This document shows, in pieces, positions 26,095 through 36,065 of a stretch of DNA of 39,817 bases (within the stretch, counting starts at the first letter, position 1; each line of letters opens with the position of its first letter). A program made the position numbers and the translations under genes. The notes below the pieces were generated by a model that was given only the letters and a program-made list of their open reading frames with translations, ran no database searches and was not told the origin of the DNA. The stretch comes from Methanothrix harundinacea. Its GTDB lineage: Archaea; Halobacteriota; Methanosarcinia; Methanotrichales; Methanotrichaceae. The DNA lies in the NCBI GenBank assembly GCA_001509375.1, contig LGFT01000030.1, forward strand, positions 1 through 39,817, read 5' to 3'.

Positions 26095-27300
26095 TCACTC
26101 CCAACCCATCCCCTCCACAACCTCCCGGAGATTCCCGGCCTCGGTCCTGACCGTCTCGACCCCCGCCTCGGCGAGGGCGTAGCCCGGACCCTTCCCCTCC
26201 AGGCTCTCGCCCGCCACGACGACGTCGGGCTTGTGAGAGAGGAGGAACCCGGAGACCTTCAGCCCCTTCCCCTTCTCCATGTCCTTGTAGGGGTTGGCGA
26301 GGATCGTCTGCCCCTCGACCCGCTCCTCTTTGAGGTTGAAGTCGACGAGGGCGAAGTAGGGCGACTCGCCGAAGTGAGAGCTTATCTTTCCTTCCAGGTC
26401 CGCCAGGGCGACCGCGTACCGGAGATGAGTCCGCGGCCGGGGCTCGTAGTGGATCAAGACCCGGTCGACGTTGGGGACCGCCTCTCTTATGTCCCTCTCG
26501 ATCCTCTGGCTCGCCTGATGGGCCCTCGCGAGGTCTGTGACCCTGAAGGCGACCTTCGCCTCGACGAACAGATATCGTCCCGAGTTTCTGCCCGTCACCT
26601 CCTCCACAGCCGAGACCTCTGGGTTTGCCTCGATCGCCTCCTCGATCTTCTTCAAGGTGGCGGGATCGATGGAGGCGTCCAGAAGGACCCTCATCCCCGA
26701 GACGAGGATCTCCCAGCCGGCTTTGATGATGAGGACGGCGATGATCGCCGCTGCGATCCTATCCAGGGGGAGGCCGAAGAACTGGCCCGCCACCGCGGCG
26801 AAGACGACGAGTTCTGTTAGGACGTCGGCCCGGAACTGTCGGCCGTCGGCGGCGAGGCTCGGGGAGCTGTATCTCTCGCCGACTTTCATTTCATAGGTGC
26901 CGAAGAGGAAGGGGATGGGGACGATAGCCGCCACCGCCACCAGGACCCAGCCGCTGTAGGGGACGCCTGAGGTGGCTCCTACCGCCGCCTCTCGGGCGAT
27001 TTCGTAGGCGGTGAGGAATAAGAGGAGGGAGATGATCACGGCAACTAGGTTCTCCACCTTGTAGAGGCCGTAGGGGAAGCTCTTGCTCTTCCTCCCGGAG
27101 ATGAATATCCCGAGGATCAGGGCGGTGGAGCCGAAGACGTCCACCATGGAGTGGACGGCGTCGGCCCGGAGGGCGAGGCTCCCGGATAGGCTGGAGAGGG
27201 CGAGCTTGATCCCGACGAGGGAGAGGTTCACCAGGAGGGATAGGATCGCCACCCTGAATACGGGATCTCTGCCATATTTTGCATCTGCCGCAACTTGCAT
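26095..27300 (-). CDS. Cation diffusion facilitator with C-terminal NifX-like domain
   Basis: A 401-residue protein. Residues about 12-210 form the six-helix CDF transporter, with metal-site residues D47, H50 and D54 in helix 2 (RADAVHSMVD). In helix 5 the usual HxxxD reads QFRAD, with Gln in place of His. A cytoplasmic ferredoxin-like domain follows (about 210-290). The last 110 residues (KISSHFGESPYFALVDFNLK, then PDVVVAGESLEGKGPGYALA) form a NifX/NafY-like domain. CDF proteins export Zn, Fe, Mn or similar ions. The fused domain may sense or bind a metal or cluster. Confidence 0.88.
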   Translation of the reverse strand: MQVAADAKYGRDPVFRVAILSLLVNLSLVGIKLALSSLSGSLALRADAVHSMVDVFGSTALILGIFISGRKSKSFPYGLYKVENLVAVIISLLLFLTAYEIAREAAVGATSGVPYSGWVLVAVAAIVPIPFLFGTYEMKVGERYSSPSLAADGRQFRADVLTELVVFAAVAGQFFGLPLDRIAAAIIAVLIIKAGWEILVSGMRVLLDASIDPATLKKIEEAIEANPEVSAVEEVTGRNSGRYLFVEAKVAFRVTDLARAHQASQRIERDIREAVPNVDRVLIHYEPRPRTHLRYAVALADLEGKISSHFGESPYFALVDFNLKEERVEGQTILANPYKDMEKGKGLKVSGFLLSHKPDVVVAGESLEGKGPGYALAEAGVETVRTEAGNLREVVEGMGWE

Positions 27301-27430
27301 ACTTTCTTAAACTCCCCATCGAATTATCTGGCCTGAAGTTTCTATTTCGACTTACTTCTCCAAATGCATAAACTTATGGCGAGCGCGAAATAACTTCAGG
27401 ACTCCACATATGCCATCAGGCGCGCGATAG

Positions 27431-27438
27431 ATTTAAAT
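27431..27438 (+). promoter_or_regulatory. TATA box of the small zinc-finger gene pair
   Basis: GATTTAAATGG centred about 32 nt upstream of the ATG at 27466, so the transcript would be almost leaderless. Confidence 0.45.
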
Positions 27439-27465
27439 GGGTTCTCACCAGCCAGTGAGATATAC

Positions 27466-27588
27466 ATGTACGAAGATCTATCCGATATCTACCAGGCCGC
27501 TTTGGAGGACGAGCGGAAGCGAAAGTATATGAAAGAGATCGGCGACTGGCTGGTGGAGGAGTACTTCGAACCATATCAGGCGTCCTGA
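27466..27588 (+). CDS. Small acidic hypothetical protein (40 aa)
   Basis: ATG at 27466 opens a 40-residue frame (MYEDLSDIYQAALEDERKRK...WLVEEYFEPYQAS) with well-spaced charged and aromatic residues that predict one or two amphipathic helices. It follows a TATA box and is 4 bp before a cysteine-rich small gene on the same strand. Family unknown. Confidence 0.5.
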   Translation: MYEDLSDIYQAALEDERKRKYMKEIGDWLVEEYFEPYQAS

Positions 27589-27592
27589 TATC

Positions 27593-27772
27593 ATGGAATT
27601 GATGGGCATCTGCAGCATATGTGGCATAAGTGGCAAGCTTTTTACCTGTCAGCTCTGTGGGAGGCTAGTCTGCTCCCGATGTTTTGACCCTCTCACTGGA
27701 GTATGCCGCCAGTGCAGTGGTGGCCGGAGATCTGAAGGTGCCTCAAAGAGGCCTTTCACCATCGATCCTTAA
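27593..27772 (+). CDS. Small zinc-finger protein with four CxxC knuckles (59 aa)
   Basis: The frame from ATG 27593 to TAA 27770-27772 contains CSIC (7,10), CQLC (19,22), CSRC (27,30) and CRQC (38,41). The spacing fits two cross-braced zinc sites as in B-box, HIT or RING-like fingers. An inner start at 27602 (MGICSIC) is possible. Probably co-transcribed with the 40-residue gene before it. Role unknown; protein or nucleic-acid binding is likely. Confidence 0.65.
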   Translation: MELMGICSICGISGKLFTCQLCGRLVCSRCFDPLTGVCRQCSGGRRSEGASKRPFTIDP

Positions 27773-28056
27773 GGCGCGCATAATTCGGCGTTAAGGTCCA
27801 TCATCAATTTCGCCGCCAATGGGGACGGTTTATTTTTCGACCTAATTGGTTTTTTCGAGAGAGGATGGCGAAATTTCCAATTCCGATAATTTTTATTTCG
27901 TGGATGACCATGAATTATCTGATATATGGATTATTTCATTCCAAAGACAGTTTCTTGTCTTGTGAACACAATTAAAAGGTCAATTTAAGGTTTATTCTGA
28001 AATTAAGCTTAATATAACGGCTTTCACTGGGCTACTACAACTCCCTACACTCAGAA
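27773..28056. other. AT-rich non-coding stretch
   Basis: No supported gene on either strand. It contains T-runs (TTGGTTTTTTCG near 27848) that may end the small-gene transcript. Confidence 0.4.
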
Positions 28057-28068
28057 AAGTTTATATAC
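28052..28068 (+). promoter_or_regulatory. Strong archaeal BRE/TATA promoter
   Basis: CAGAAAAGTTTATATAC is close to an ideal archaeal BRE plus TATA box and is the best-looking promoter in the window. The predicted transcript start is near 28090, about 470 nt before the next recognisable gene (28562). Confidence 0.6.
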
Positions 28069-28089
28069 CAATATAACACAAGGGATGTT

Positions 28090-28561
28090 GGCAGAAGGAA
28101 ATCCGCATCCTGTCTGATCACATAGCAATGAAGGGGGGGACCTTGGCTTTGAAGGGGGCTAAAGGTCACCAGTAGTAGGGAAAGTGAAGGGGGGACGGAG
28201 ATGGTGGTTTTTAATCTGCCTTTGGAGCGATGCCGGGATCTTGTCTGGGTCCACGGGGCTCCAACTTCACAATTTGGGTATGCAGTTGGTAAGGGAGATA
28301 ACGCAATGAAGGGGGTGGGCGGATCGGATGGAGTTTCCGAGACAGCTCTAGTCTTGATTCGCCCTTCATCACTCGCGATTAACGTTATAAAGTGAAGGGC
28401 TAAAATGAAGGGGGTGGGCGGATCAGGGATTCGTGTTCATTCATCCTGGTTCGCCATTAACTATTCCCTCCCTCTGTTAGTCGGACTTCTCCATCTCCAA
28501 CATAAAGCGGAGCTAAGCTGGAGGTAATGGGCAAGGTTCCCCGGACTGAGGGTTGGTTTGA
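28090..28561 (+). other. Long G-rich leader with GAAGGGG repeats and tiny ORFs
   Basis: No gene of ordinary size. GAAGGG motifs begin at 28130, 28151, 28186, 28308, 28394 and 28407. Several sit directly on possible starts: ATG 28128 (MKGGTLALKGAKGHQ), GTG 28184 (MKGGRRWWFL...), ATG 28306 (MKGVGGSDGV...), ATG 28405 (MKGVGGSGIR...) and ATG 28527 (MGKVPRTEGWFE). Stops and starts overlap at 28306-28309, 28525-28529 and 28562-28565. It could be a structured leader, a non-coding RNA, or a chain of coupled tiny ORFs. Confidence 0.4.
28305..28424 (+). repeat. 21-bp direct repeat pair AATGAAGGGGGTGGGCGGATC
   Basis: Identical copies at 28305-28325 and 28404-28424, 99 bp apart (33 codons). Between them GCCCTTCA (28361-28368) is mirrored by TGAAGGGC (28393-28400). 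Confidence 0.8.
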
Positions 28562-29011
28562 ATGAAGGTCAAGATCGAGATCGAAGATGACGGCATGAAG
28601 TCCACCCACGTATTTGAGGGTGCCATTGTTCGAGAGAAGATCATCGATTTCTTGGCCGCAGCTGGCGTCTTCTCTGAGGGTGGTGATGGTCTTAGAAAGG
28701 CCACGGAGCCCAAATCTGAAAGCAATAGGACCCTAAGAGACCGGCTGGAAATTTTTGTAAGAGAGGAGTTCCCAGACTCCTGGTTTTCCTCGAACGAGCT
28801 GAGGGATCGGTATGAAACTGTATCCGATGATATAAAGCTCAGCACGGTATCTACGTATCTTTCGCGAATGTACTACGACGGCGTCCTCGAAAGGCGAGGC
28901 AACAGAAATCAGAGGCAGTACCGCCTGGTAACTGAAGAATTTACATCTGAGGTCAAGTATCCCGGCACCGTATTCAAAGAGTCGCCATGGAAAGCAGAGA
29001 GTGGCTGGTAG
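28562..29011 (+). CDS. Winged-helix domain protein
   Basis: A 149-residue protein. The N-terminus is a short acidic strand region (MKVKIEIEDDGMKSTHVFEG). The C-terminal half is a winged-helix fold: FSSNELRDRYETVSDDIKLS as helix-turn, then TVSTYLSRMYYDGVLERRGN as recognition helix and wing. Probably a DNA-binding regulator of a type common in Methanosarcinales; targets unknown. Its ATG overlaps the stop of a 12-codon ORF (ATGA), and GAGGG stands upstream. Confidence 0.75.
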   Translation: MKVKIEIEDDGMKSTHVFEGAIVREKIIDFLAAAGVFSEGGDGLRKATEPKSESNRTLRDRLEIFVREEFPDSWFSSNELRDRYETVSDDIKLSTVSTYLSRMYYDGVLERRGNRNQRQYRLVTEEFTSEVKYPGTVFKESPWKAESGW

Positions 29012-29080
29012 GGCGGGGATCCCTCTCAGTTTTCTGGTATCCGGATATTCACCTTATTTCATACATCGATTCAGATTGTT

Positions 29081-29752
29081 TCAGCGCCTTTTAGGCATGC
29101 GATCGCTCTTCTCCCAGGCGGTCGAGATCGCCTGGTTTTTTTCCAGGTATTTTTTGGCCGCCTCCTCCGATACACTGTTTAGTGGGCAGGAGAAGTTGAC
29201 GCATCTCGAACAGAAATGGCGGGTTAGGATGTATATGAACTGAAGGACGGCCATCGCCGTCGCCATATTGATCCCCACCATTCCCAGGAGGGCGAACCCG
29301 GCTTCCCGGCTGAACAAAAACCAAGTACCATAGATCTGGACCAGCGACGGAAAGGAGAGAAGAAAGATGGAGAAGAGGATCACGACCGATCTCTCAAGCC
29401 CGTTCAGGGGTCGGGGACTAAAAGGGAAGAGCTTTGGAAAGGGGTTTGGGCCCATGCACCGGAGCCGCGACCCCGCCCGGGCGTAGTGAGGGCAGTGACG
29501 GCATAGGGCCGCCATCTCGACAGGCCCGAGAAATGCAACCCCCACCATAGAGTAAGCGAGAATCGGCCACAAGATTCCGGTCGCAAGCCCCACCATTCCC
29601 ATCCCGAAGAAGGAGAGAAGGAGGAAGGGGACCTGGTTTAATACGAAGAACCATCGCTCTTCTCGGTCTACCGGGCAGATCAGCTCTCGGGGCGGCTCAA
29701 AGCTGGAGTCGTCTTCCCGACTGCAGATCTGGGGATTACCGTCTACCGTCCA
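29081..29752 (-). CDS. Membrane protein with Cys-rich loops, start unclear
   Basis: From ATG 29602 the product is 173 residues, with transmembrane segments at about 3-30, 68-90 and 100-128. It has the motifs LCRHCPHYARAGSRLRCMG and HFCSRCVNFSCPLN, which could bind metal. The frame remains open upstream to a stop at 29753-29755 and encodes protein-like sequence (ICSREDDSSFEPPRELICPV, then DREERWFFVLNQVPFLLLSF) that joins smoothly onto the first helix. No ATG, GTG or TTG occurs there, so the gene is either 5'-damaged or uses an unusual start such as CTG 29683. Function unknown. Confidence 0.6.
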   Translation of the reverse strand, partial: WTVDGNPQICSREDDSSFEPPRELICPVDREERWFFVLNQVPFLLLSFFGMGMVGLATGILWPILAYSMVGVAFLGPVEMAALCRHCPHYARAGSRLRCMGPNPFPKLFPFSPRPLNGLERSVVILFSIFLLSFPSLVQIYGTWFLFSREAGFALLGMVGINMATAMAVLQFIYILTRHFCSRCVNFSCPLNSVSEEAAKKYLEKNQAISTAWEKSDRMPKRR

Positions 29753-29922
29753 TCAAACCCCCTAAAACTGAGACATCGTAAACTGGGTGGTCGTACGAAC
29801 TGGTGCTATTTGAAGGGATCGAAGAGGGGAATCTCCGGGCCGAAGAACTCAGAGAAAAGAGAAATGGGGGAAAGAGAACTCCGGGCTCGGCCCATGAGGC
29901 AGGGCAGACTGACGATCGGAGG

Positions 29923-29943
29923 TGGTCGGCTGAAGGCCGGCCA
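29923..29943 (-). terminator. Hairpin after proX
   Basis: TGGTCGGC, loop TGAAG, GCCGGCCA: an 8-bp stem with one G-U type pair, located 10 nt after the proX stop. It probably ends or stabilises the proVWX transcript. No clear T-run follows. Confidence 0.45.
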
Positions 29944-29953
29944 CTAGATACTT

Positions 29954-30832
29954 CTATACTTCCCCTTCTATCCAGTACTCGACCTTCTCGGGATTGTTCG
30001 AGATCCACTTGGAAGCGGCCTCATCCTCCGGCATTCCGTTCTCGATATCCATCATCACCGAGGATATATCCTCCTGGGTCCAATGGAACCTCTCGGCGAT
30101 GGCGTAGACCCCGGGCTTCTCTTCCTCTAGACCCATACGGGCGAGGGTAGTAGCGTTATCTCCAGTGCCGTAGGCCTTTAGGGGGTCGGTCAGGTACTTC
30201 AGGTCCCAGCGGTTGAAGGCCCAATGGGGCGACCAGAGGGTGACCACGATCCAGTCGCCGTTGCCGATGGCCCTCTTGAGGGCCGACGCCATCCCTGCGC
30301 CGGAGCTGGACTCAAGTACGTAGTCGAGATCGTACATCTCGATGGCGTCCTCGGTGTTCTGCATGATCCCGGCTCCGGGATCAATCCCGACGATCTCGCC
30401 GTCGAACTCGTCCCTGAACCCGTTCAGCTCCTCGATGGAGTCGATGGTGACATAGGCGGGGACCACGAGGCCTACTCTACAGCCTTCGAGGTTCGGTCCG
30501 ACGTAATCGATCTCGTCCTTGTAGATCTCCCAGTAGTTCTTCTGGGTCTCGGGCAGCCAGGAGGATACCGTCAGGTCGAACTCGCCGTTGGCAAGCGCCT
30601 GATAGAGGGGTCCTGTGTCCACGGCTATTATATCGACCTTGTATCCCGCCCTCTCGTAGACCTGCCTCAGGACGTTGGTGCTGGCGATCTCGCCGTCCCA
30701 TAGGACGTATCCTATCGAGACCTCGCCCTTCGTCGTTTCGAGGGTGTCGCCCTCTTCGGTGCATCCGGAGACGAAGACCGCCACCAAAGCGACCACAACA
30801 ACTAAAAGTGTTTTAGCTTGAATATCTTCCAC
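29954..30832 (-). CDS. proX: Glycine betaine/proline-type ABC transporter substrate-binding lipoprotein
   Basis: An OpuAC/ProX-family protein. From the GTG at 30832 it begins with a lipoprotein signal (KTLLVVVVALVAVFVSGC, Cys24). An upstream ATG at 30886 would add 18 residues ahead of the signal and seems less likely. The mature domain has Trp-rich ligand-site segments (SSWLPETQKNYWE; TLWSPHWAFNRWDLKYL), as expected for trapping quaternary ammonium groups. It is anchored to the outer face of the membrane and delivers solute to ProW. It is last in the proVWX unit. Confidence 0.92.
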   Translation of the reverse strand: MEDIQAKTLLVVVVALVAVFVSGCTEEGDTLETTKGEVSIGYVLWDGEIASTNVLRQVYERAGYKVDIIAVDTGPLYQALANGEFDLTVSSWLPETQKNYWEIYKDEIDYVGPNLEGCRVGLVVPAYVTIDSIEELNGFRDEFDGEIVGIDPGAGIMQNTEDAIEMYDLDYVLESSSGAGMASALKRAIGNGDWIVVTLWSPHWAFNRWDLKYLTDPLKAYGTGDNATTLARMGLEEEKPGVYAIAERFHWTQEDISSVMMDIENGMPEDEAASKWISNNPEKVEYWIEGEV

Positions 30833-30942
30833 TTTATCACATCTAAAATGCTTTTTTGCCATTTTTGGCCAAATTATAAAGGACAATTGCCGTCATTTTG
30901 AGGCTTTGTTCTGTTCATATAAACCACTTTTGGGCGGATCTC

Positions 30943-31773
30943 TTATCCTCTGGTTAGGCTCCGGGTGATCCGGTCCAGCACCATGGCGATGATCACGATG
31001 GCGAGCCCTGCCTCAAATCCCGTACCGATGTCCACCCTCTGAATCCCGACCAGCACCTGGTACCCGAGCCCTCGGGCCCCGATCATGGCGGCGATGACGA
31101 CCATCGAGAGGGAGAGCATTATGCACTGGTTGACCCCGGCCATGATCGTCGGCATGGCGAGGGGGAGCTGAACCTTCAGGAGCTTCTGTCTCGGGGTGGA
31201 CCCGAAGGCCTCCGCCACCTCCACCAGGTCTCTTGGGACCTGGCGTATCCCCAGGTTCGTCAGCCTGATCGTCGGAGGCATGGCAAAGACGACCGTAGCT
31301 ATGATTCCGGGAACGTTTCCAAGGCCGAAGAATATCACTGCAGGGATCAGGTAGACGAAGGAGGGCATCGTCTGCATCAGGTCCAGGATCGGTGTGATCA
31401 TGCTGTTAGCACCGTCGCTTCTCGAGCATAGGATTCCGACCGGTATCCCTATCACCAGGGCTACGAGGGTGGAGGAGATCACCAGCGCCAGGGTCTCCAT
31501 CGAGAGGCTCCAAAGCTGCATGCTCTCGATCAGGAGGAGGCTGATGAGGGTGCCCGCGGCCAGCTTGAGTTTTCGTCTGCTAACCTTCCAGACGAAGAGA
31601 GCTATGACCAGAGCCATCGCCAGGGGCGGAAGAAAGAGGAGGAGGTCCTTGAGCCCCCCAACAAGGGCGCCGAGGACAGAGCTCAAGAGGTCGAGAAGGC
31701 CTCCGAAGTGGGACTCCACCCAGTCGACGGCGATCTCCACGCCGTCTCCGAGGGGGATTCTAGGCAACGCCAT
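30943..31773 (-). CDS. proW: Glycine betaine/proline-type ABC transporter permease
   Basis: A 276-residue permease of the OpuAB/ProW family. It has about six transmembrane helices and the ATPase-coupling loop EVAEAFGSTPRQKLLKVQLP near residue 185. It overlaps proV by 14 bp. It imports compatible solutes with ProV and ProX. Confidence 0.93.
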   Translation of the reverse strand: MALPRIPLGDGVEIAVDWVESHFGGLLDLLSSVLGALVGGLKDLLLFLPPLAMALVIALFVWKVSRRKLKLAAGTLISLLLIESMQLWSLSMETLALVISSTLVALVIGIPVGILCSRSDGANSMITPILDLMQTMPSFVYLIPAVIFFGLGNVPGIIATVVFAMPPTIRLTNLGIRQVPRDLVEVAEAFGSTPRQKLLKVQLPLAMPTIMAGVNQCIMLSLSMVVIAAMIGARGLGYQVLVGIQRVDIGTGFEAGLAIVIIAMVLDRITRSLTRG

Positions 31774-32974
31774 TCTCAGCCACCCCCGGGGTCAGGGCGT
31801 CCAGAAGCGCTACGTGGTTGATCATCCCCACCAGGATCTTATGGTCGTTGACCACGGGGAGAGGATGAGGGCTTCCCGCCACCAGGGATATCAGCTCCGT
31901 CACCGGAGTCTCGGGGGAGACAGCGGGGGCGTCGAGGACGAGGACATCCTCAATCCTCTCTCCGATCTCGGCGGCCCCTCTCGCCTCCTCCTCCCTGATA
32001 ATCCCCAAAAACTCCTCCTTCCTGCTGGTCACGAAGGCGAAGCTCTTCTTCCGCTTTCTCATCCGCTTGAGGGCTGCCTCGGGGGTCGAGTCGGCGAATA
32101 TGACCGGATCGGCCCGTTTCATCACCCCCTCTGCGGTCAGAACCTTGGCCATGTTTACCCCGGCGACGAACTTGGCGACGTACTCGTCGGCGGGGCTCGT
32201 CAGAATCTCCTCGCCCGTTCCGATCTGGATTATGGCGCCGTCCTTCATGAGGGCTATCCGATCGCCTATGTGGAGCGCCTCATCAAGGTCGTGAGAGACG
32301 AAGATGATCGTCTTGTTCACCTTGTCCTGGAGGTCGAGGAGCTCGTCTTGCATCTCCCGCCGTATCAGGGGGTCGAGGGCGCTGAAGGCCTCGTCCATGA
32401 GGAGGATGTCGGGATCGCTGGCAAGCCCCCGGGCGAGCCCCACTCTTTGCTGCATCCCGCCGCTGAGCTGGGGCGGGAAGCTTTCTTCATGTCCCTCGAG
32501 CCCCACCAGCCTCAAGACTTCTGCCGCCTTCGCCAGCCGCTCACCCTTGGGGACGCCCCTCACCTCCAGGCCGTAGGCGACGTTCTCGATTATAGTCCGA
32601 TGGGGCAAGAGGGCGAAGTTCTGAAAGACCATCCCGAGTTTCGTCCTCCTGACCTCTCGTAGCCGCTGTGGTGTCATCTCCAGGACGTTCTCGCCGTCGA
32701 TGGCAACCTCTCCTGCAGAGGGTTCAAAGAGCCGGTTGATGCACCGCAGGAGGGTGGACTTGCCGCTCCCCGAGAGGCCCATGAGGACGAAGATCTCGCC
32801 CTCGGCGACGTCGAAGCTGGCGTTGTAGACGCCGACGATCTGACCAGTCCCCTCGAAAATTTCGTCTTTGGTAAGCCCCTCCTCCAGGTGGCGTAAGGCC
32901 TCACGAGGCCGATCCCCAAATATCATTGATAAATTTCTAACACTTACTTTGATATTTTCACCTTCAGAAATCAT
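31760..32974 (-). CDS. proV: Glycine betaine/proline-type ABC transporter ATPase with CBS domains
   Basis: A 404-residue ATPase with Walker A GLSGSGKST (about residue 67), signature LSGGMQQRVGLARG, and Walker B ILLMDEAFSALDPL. The last 130 residues form a CBS pair (MKRADPVIFADSTPEAALKR; VVNDHKILVGMINHVALLDA), which in OpuA-type transporters senses ionic strength and gates activity. It is the first gene of the transporter unit, with its own 237-bp upstream space, and GGGGC shortly before the ATG. Confidence 0.94.
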   Translation of the reverse strand: MISEGENIKVSVRNLSMIFGDRPREALRHLEEGLTKDEIFEGTGQIVGVYNASFDVAEGEIFVLMGLSGSGKSTLLRCINRLFEPSAGEVAIDGENVLEMTPQRLREVRRTKLGMVFQNFALLPHRTIIENVAYGLEVRGVPKGERLAKAAEVLRLVGLEGHEESFPPQLSGGMQQRVGLARGLASDPDILLMDEAFSALDPLIRREMQDELLDLQDKVNKTIIFVSHDLDEALHIGDRIALMKDGAIIQIGTGEEILTSPADEYVAKFVAGVNMAKVLTAEGVMKRADPVIFADSTPEAALKRMRKRKKSFAFVTSRKEEFLGIIREEEARGAAEIGERIEDVLVLDAPAVSPETPVTELISLVAGSPHPLPVVNDHKILVGMINHVALLDALTPGVAENGVA

Positions 32975-33060
32975 TCAAAGCCCCTTTTTAAAATTTGGTA
33001 CATAATTGGCATTGTTATCGTTTCAATCTATTTTAAGCGTTTCTATGTATCTTGATTATT

Positions 33061-33080
33061 TTTATATTTTAAAAATTTAA
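33061..33080 (-). promoter_or_regulatory. Candidate promoter region of proVWX
   Basis: The minus strand reads AAATTTTTAAAATATAAA in the AT-rich 237-bp gap between ectC and proV, about 90-105 nt upstream of the proV ATG. Several overlapping TATA-like matches make the exact box uncertain. A run of nine Gs lies at 33129-33137. Confidence 0.3.
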
Positions 33081-33156
33081 TTCAAACTGTGGTAAAAACC
33101 TGTATGTAGTATATGCGGATGTCGAGGCGGGGGGGGGCATATAAAATGGTGCGTAA

Positions 33157-33174
33157 ATTATCCTCGCAGATAAT
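33157..33174 (-). terminator. Weak hairpin downstream of ectC
   Basis: ATTATC (33157-33162) and GATAAT (33169-33174) form a 6-bp stem about 40 nt after the ectC stop. It suggests that ectABC and proVWX may be separate transcripts. Confidence 0.25.
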
Positions 33175-33211
33175 AATATTATAGAGTTTTATGAGCTGGC
33201 AGAAATCTTCT

Positions 33212-35539
<2,328 letters not shown>

Positions 35540-35550
35540 CGATCCGCCTT

Positions 35551-36036
35551 TCAATGGTTTGTCGTCAGTTTTGTTCCGCATTCTCCCGACTCCGGGATGC
35601 TATTAGCAGAGCTCCGGGCATGGCCCATCCCCAGCTTCTTCAGAATGATCCTTATTTGCTTAGGGGTGTACTCGACGCCGAACTCCTTATTTATGAGATC
35701 TTTGACCTCGCTGGTGGTCCAGCGGTCTCGCTGAATAAGAAGGATTTTCAGCTGCTCTTTTTGAACTTCCGAGAGCTTTGTAGGCCTTCCGCCTCCGTGC
35801 CTCGGTATCAGCTCCTCGTAGCCGCCGTCGTTCCACTTCCTCTGCCAAGTATATCCCACGCTCTTGGTAATGCCTACTAGATGAGCTGAGGTCTCAACAC
35901 TGAAGCCCTGATACCGGTATCTGATGAAGCGCAGCCTCTTCAGAATCCGGGAATACTTCTCTAATTCTTTTATCCTGAAATCGAGCTCCTCGGGCGCCAT
36001 ACATCTCTGTATGGAGACCTGCTCCGGCTTGGGCAT
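35551..36036 (-). CDS. IS630-type helix-turn-helix protein without a transposase catalytic domain
   Basis: A 161-residue ORF matching the N-terminal DNA-binding part of IS630/Tc1-like transposases. First helix-turn-helix: YQGFSVETSAHLVGITKSVG. Second, after RHGGGRPTKLSE: RWTTSEVKDLINKEFGVEYT and KQIRIILKKLGM. It ends soon after (IPESGECGTKLTTNH), and no DDE catalytic half was found next to it. It stands 11 bp before ectA on the same strand, so it is the first gene of an ect transcript. Either a transposon remnant or a recruited regulator; the sequence cannot decide. Confidence 0.8.
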   Translation of the reverse strand: MPKPEQVSIQRCMAPEELDFRIKELEKYSRILKRLRFIRYRYQGFSVETSAHLVGITKSVGYTWQRKWNDGGYEELIPRHGGGRPTKLSEVQKEQLKILLIQRDRWTTSEVKDLINKEFGVEYTPKQIRIILKKLGMGHARSSANSIPESGECGTKLTTNH

Positions 36037-36051
36037 GGACTACGGTTGAAA

Positions 36052-36065
36052 TTAATACGTATTAA
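36052..36065. promoter_or_regulatory. Perfect palindrome TTAATACGTATTAA at the ect promoter
   Basis: A 14-bp perfect palindrome begins 16 nt upstream of the ATG of the helix-turn-helix ORF. On the minus strand TATTAATTTC overlaps it and could be the TATA box, predicting a nearly leaderless transcript; no ribosome binding site is seen before that ATG. A regulator bound here would block transcription of HTH-ectABC. Confidence 0.5.

Noticed and set aside
28201-28395. 64-residue plus-strand ORF beginning MVVFNLPLERC
   Set aside because: No family, weak start context, and it is interrupted by competing starts in the same frame; kept only as part of the leader region.
28120-28430. Repeated GAAGGGG motifs as a CRISPR array
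   Set aside because: Motif spacing is irregular (13-122 bp), only one 21-bp repeat pair is exact, and no cas genes are present.
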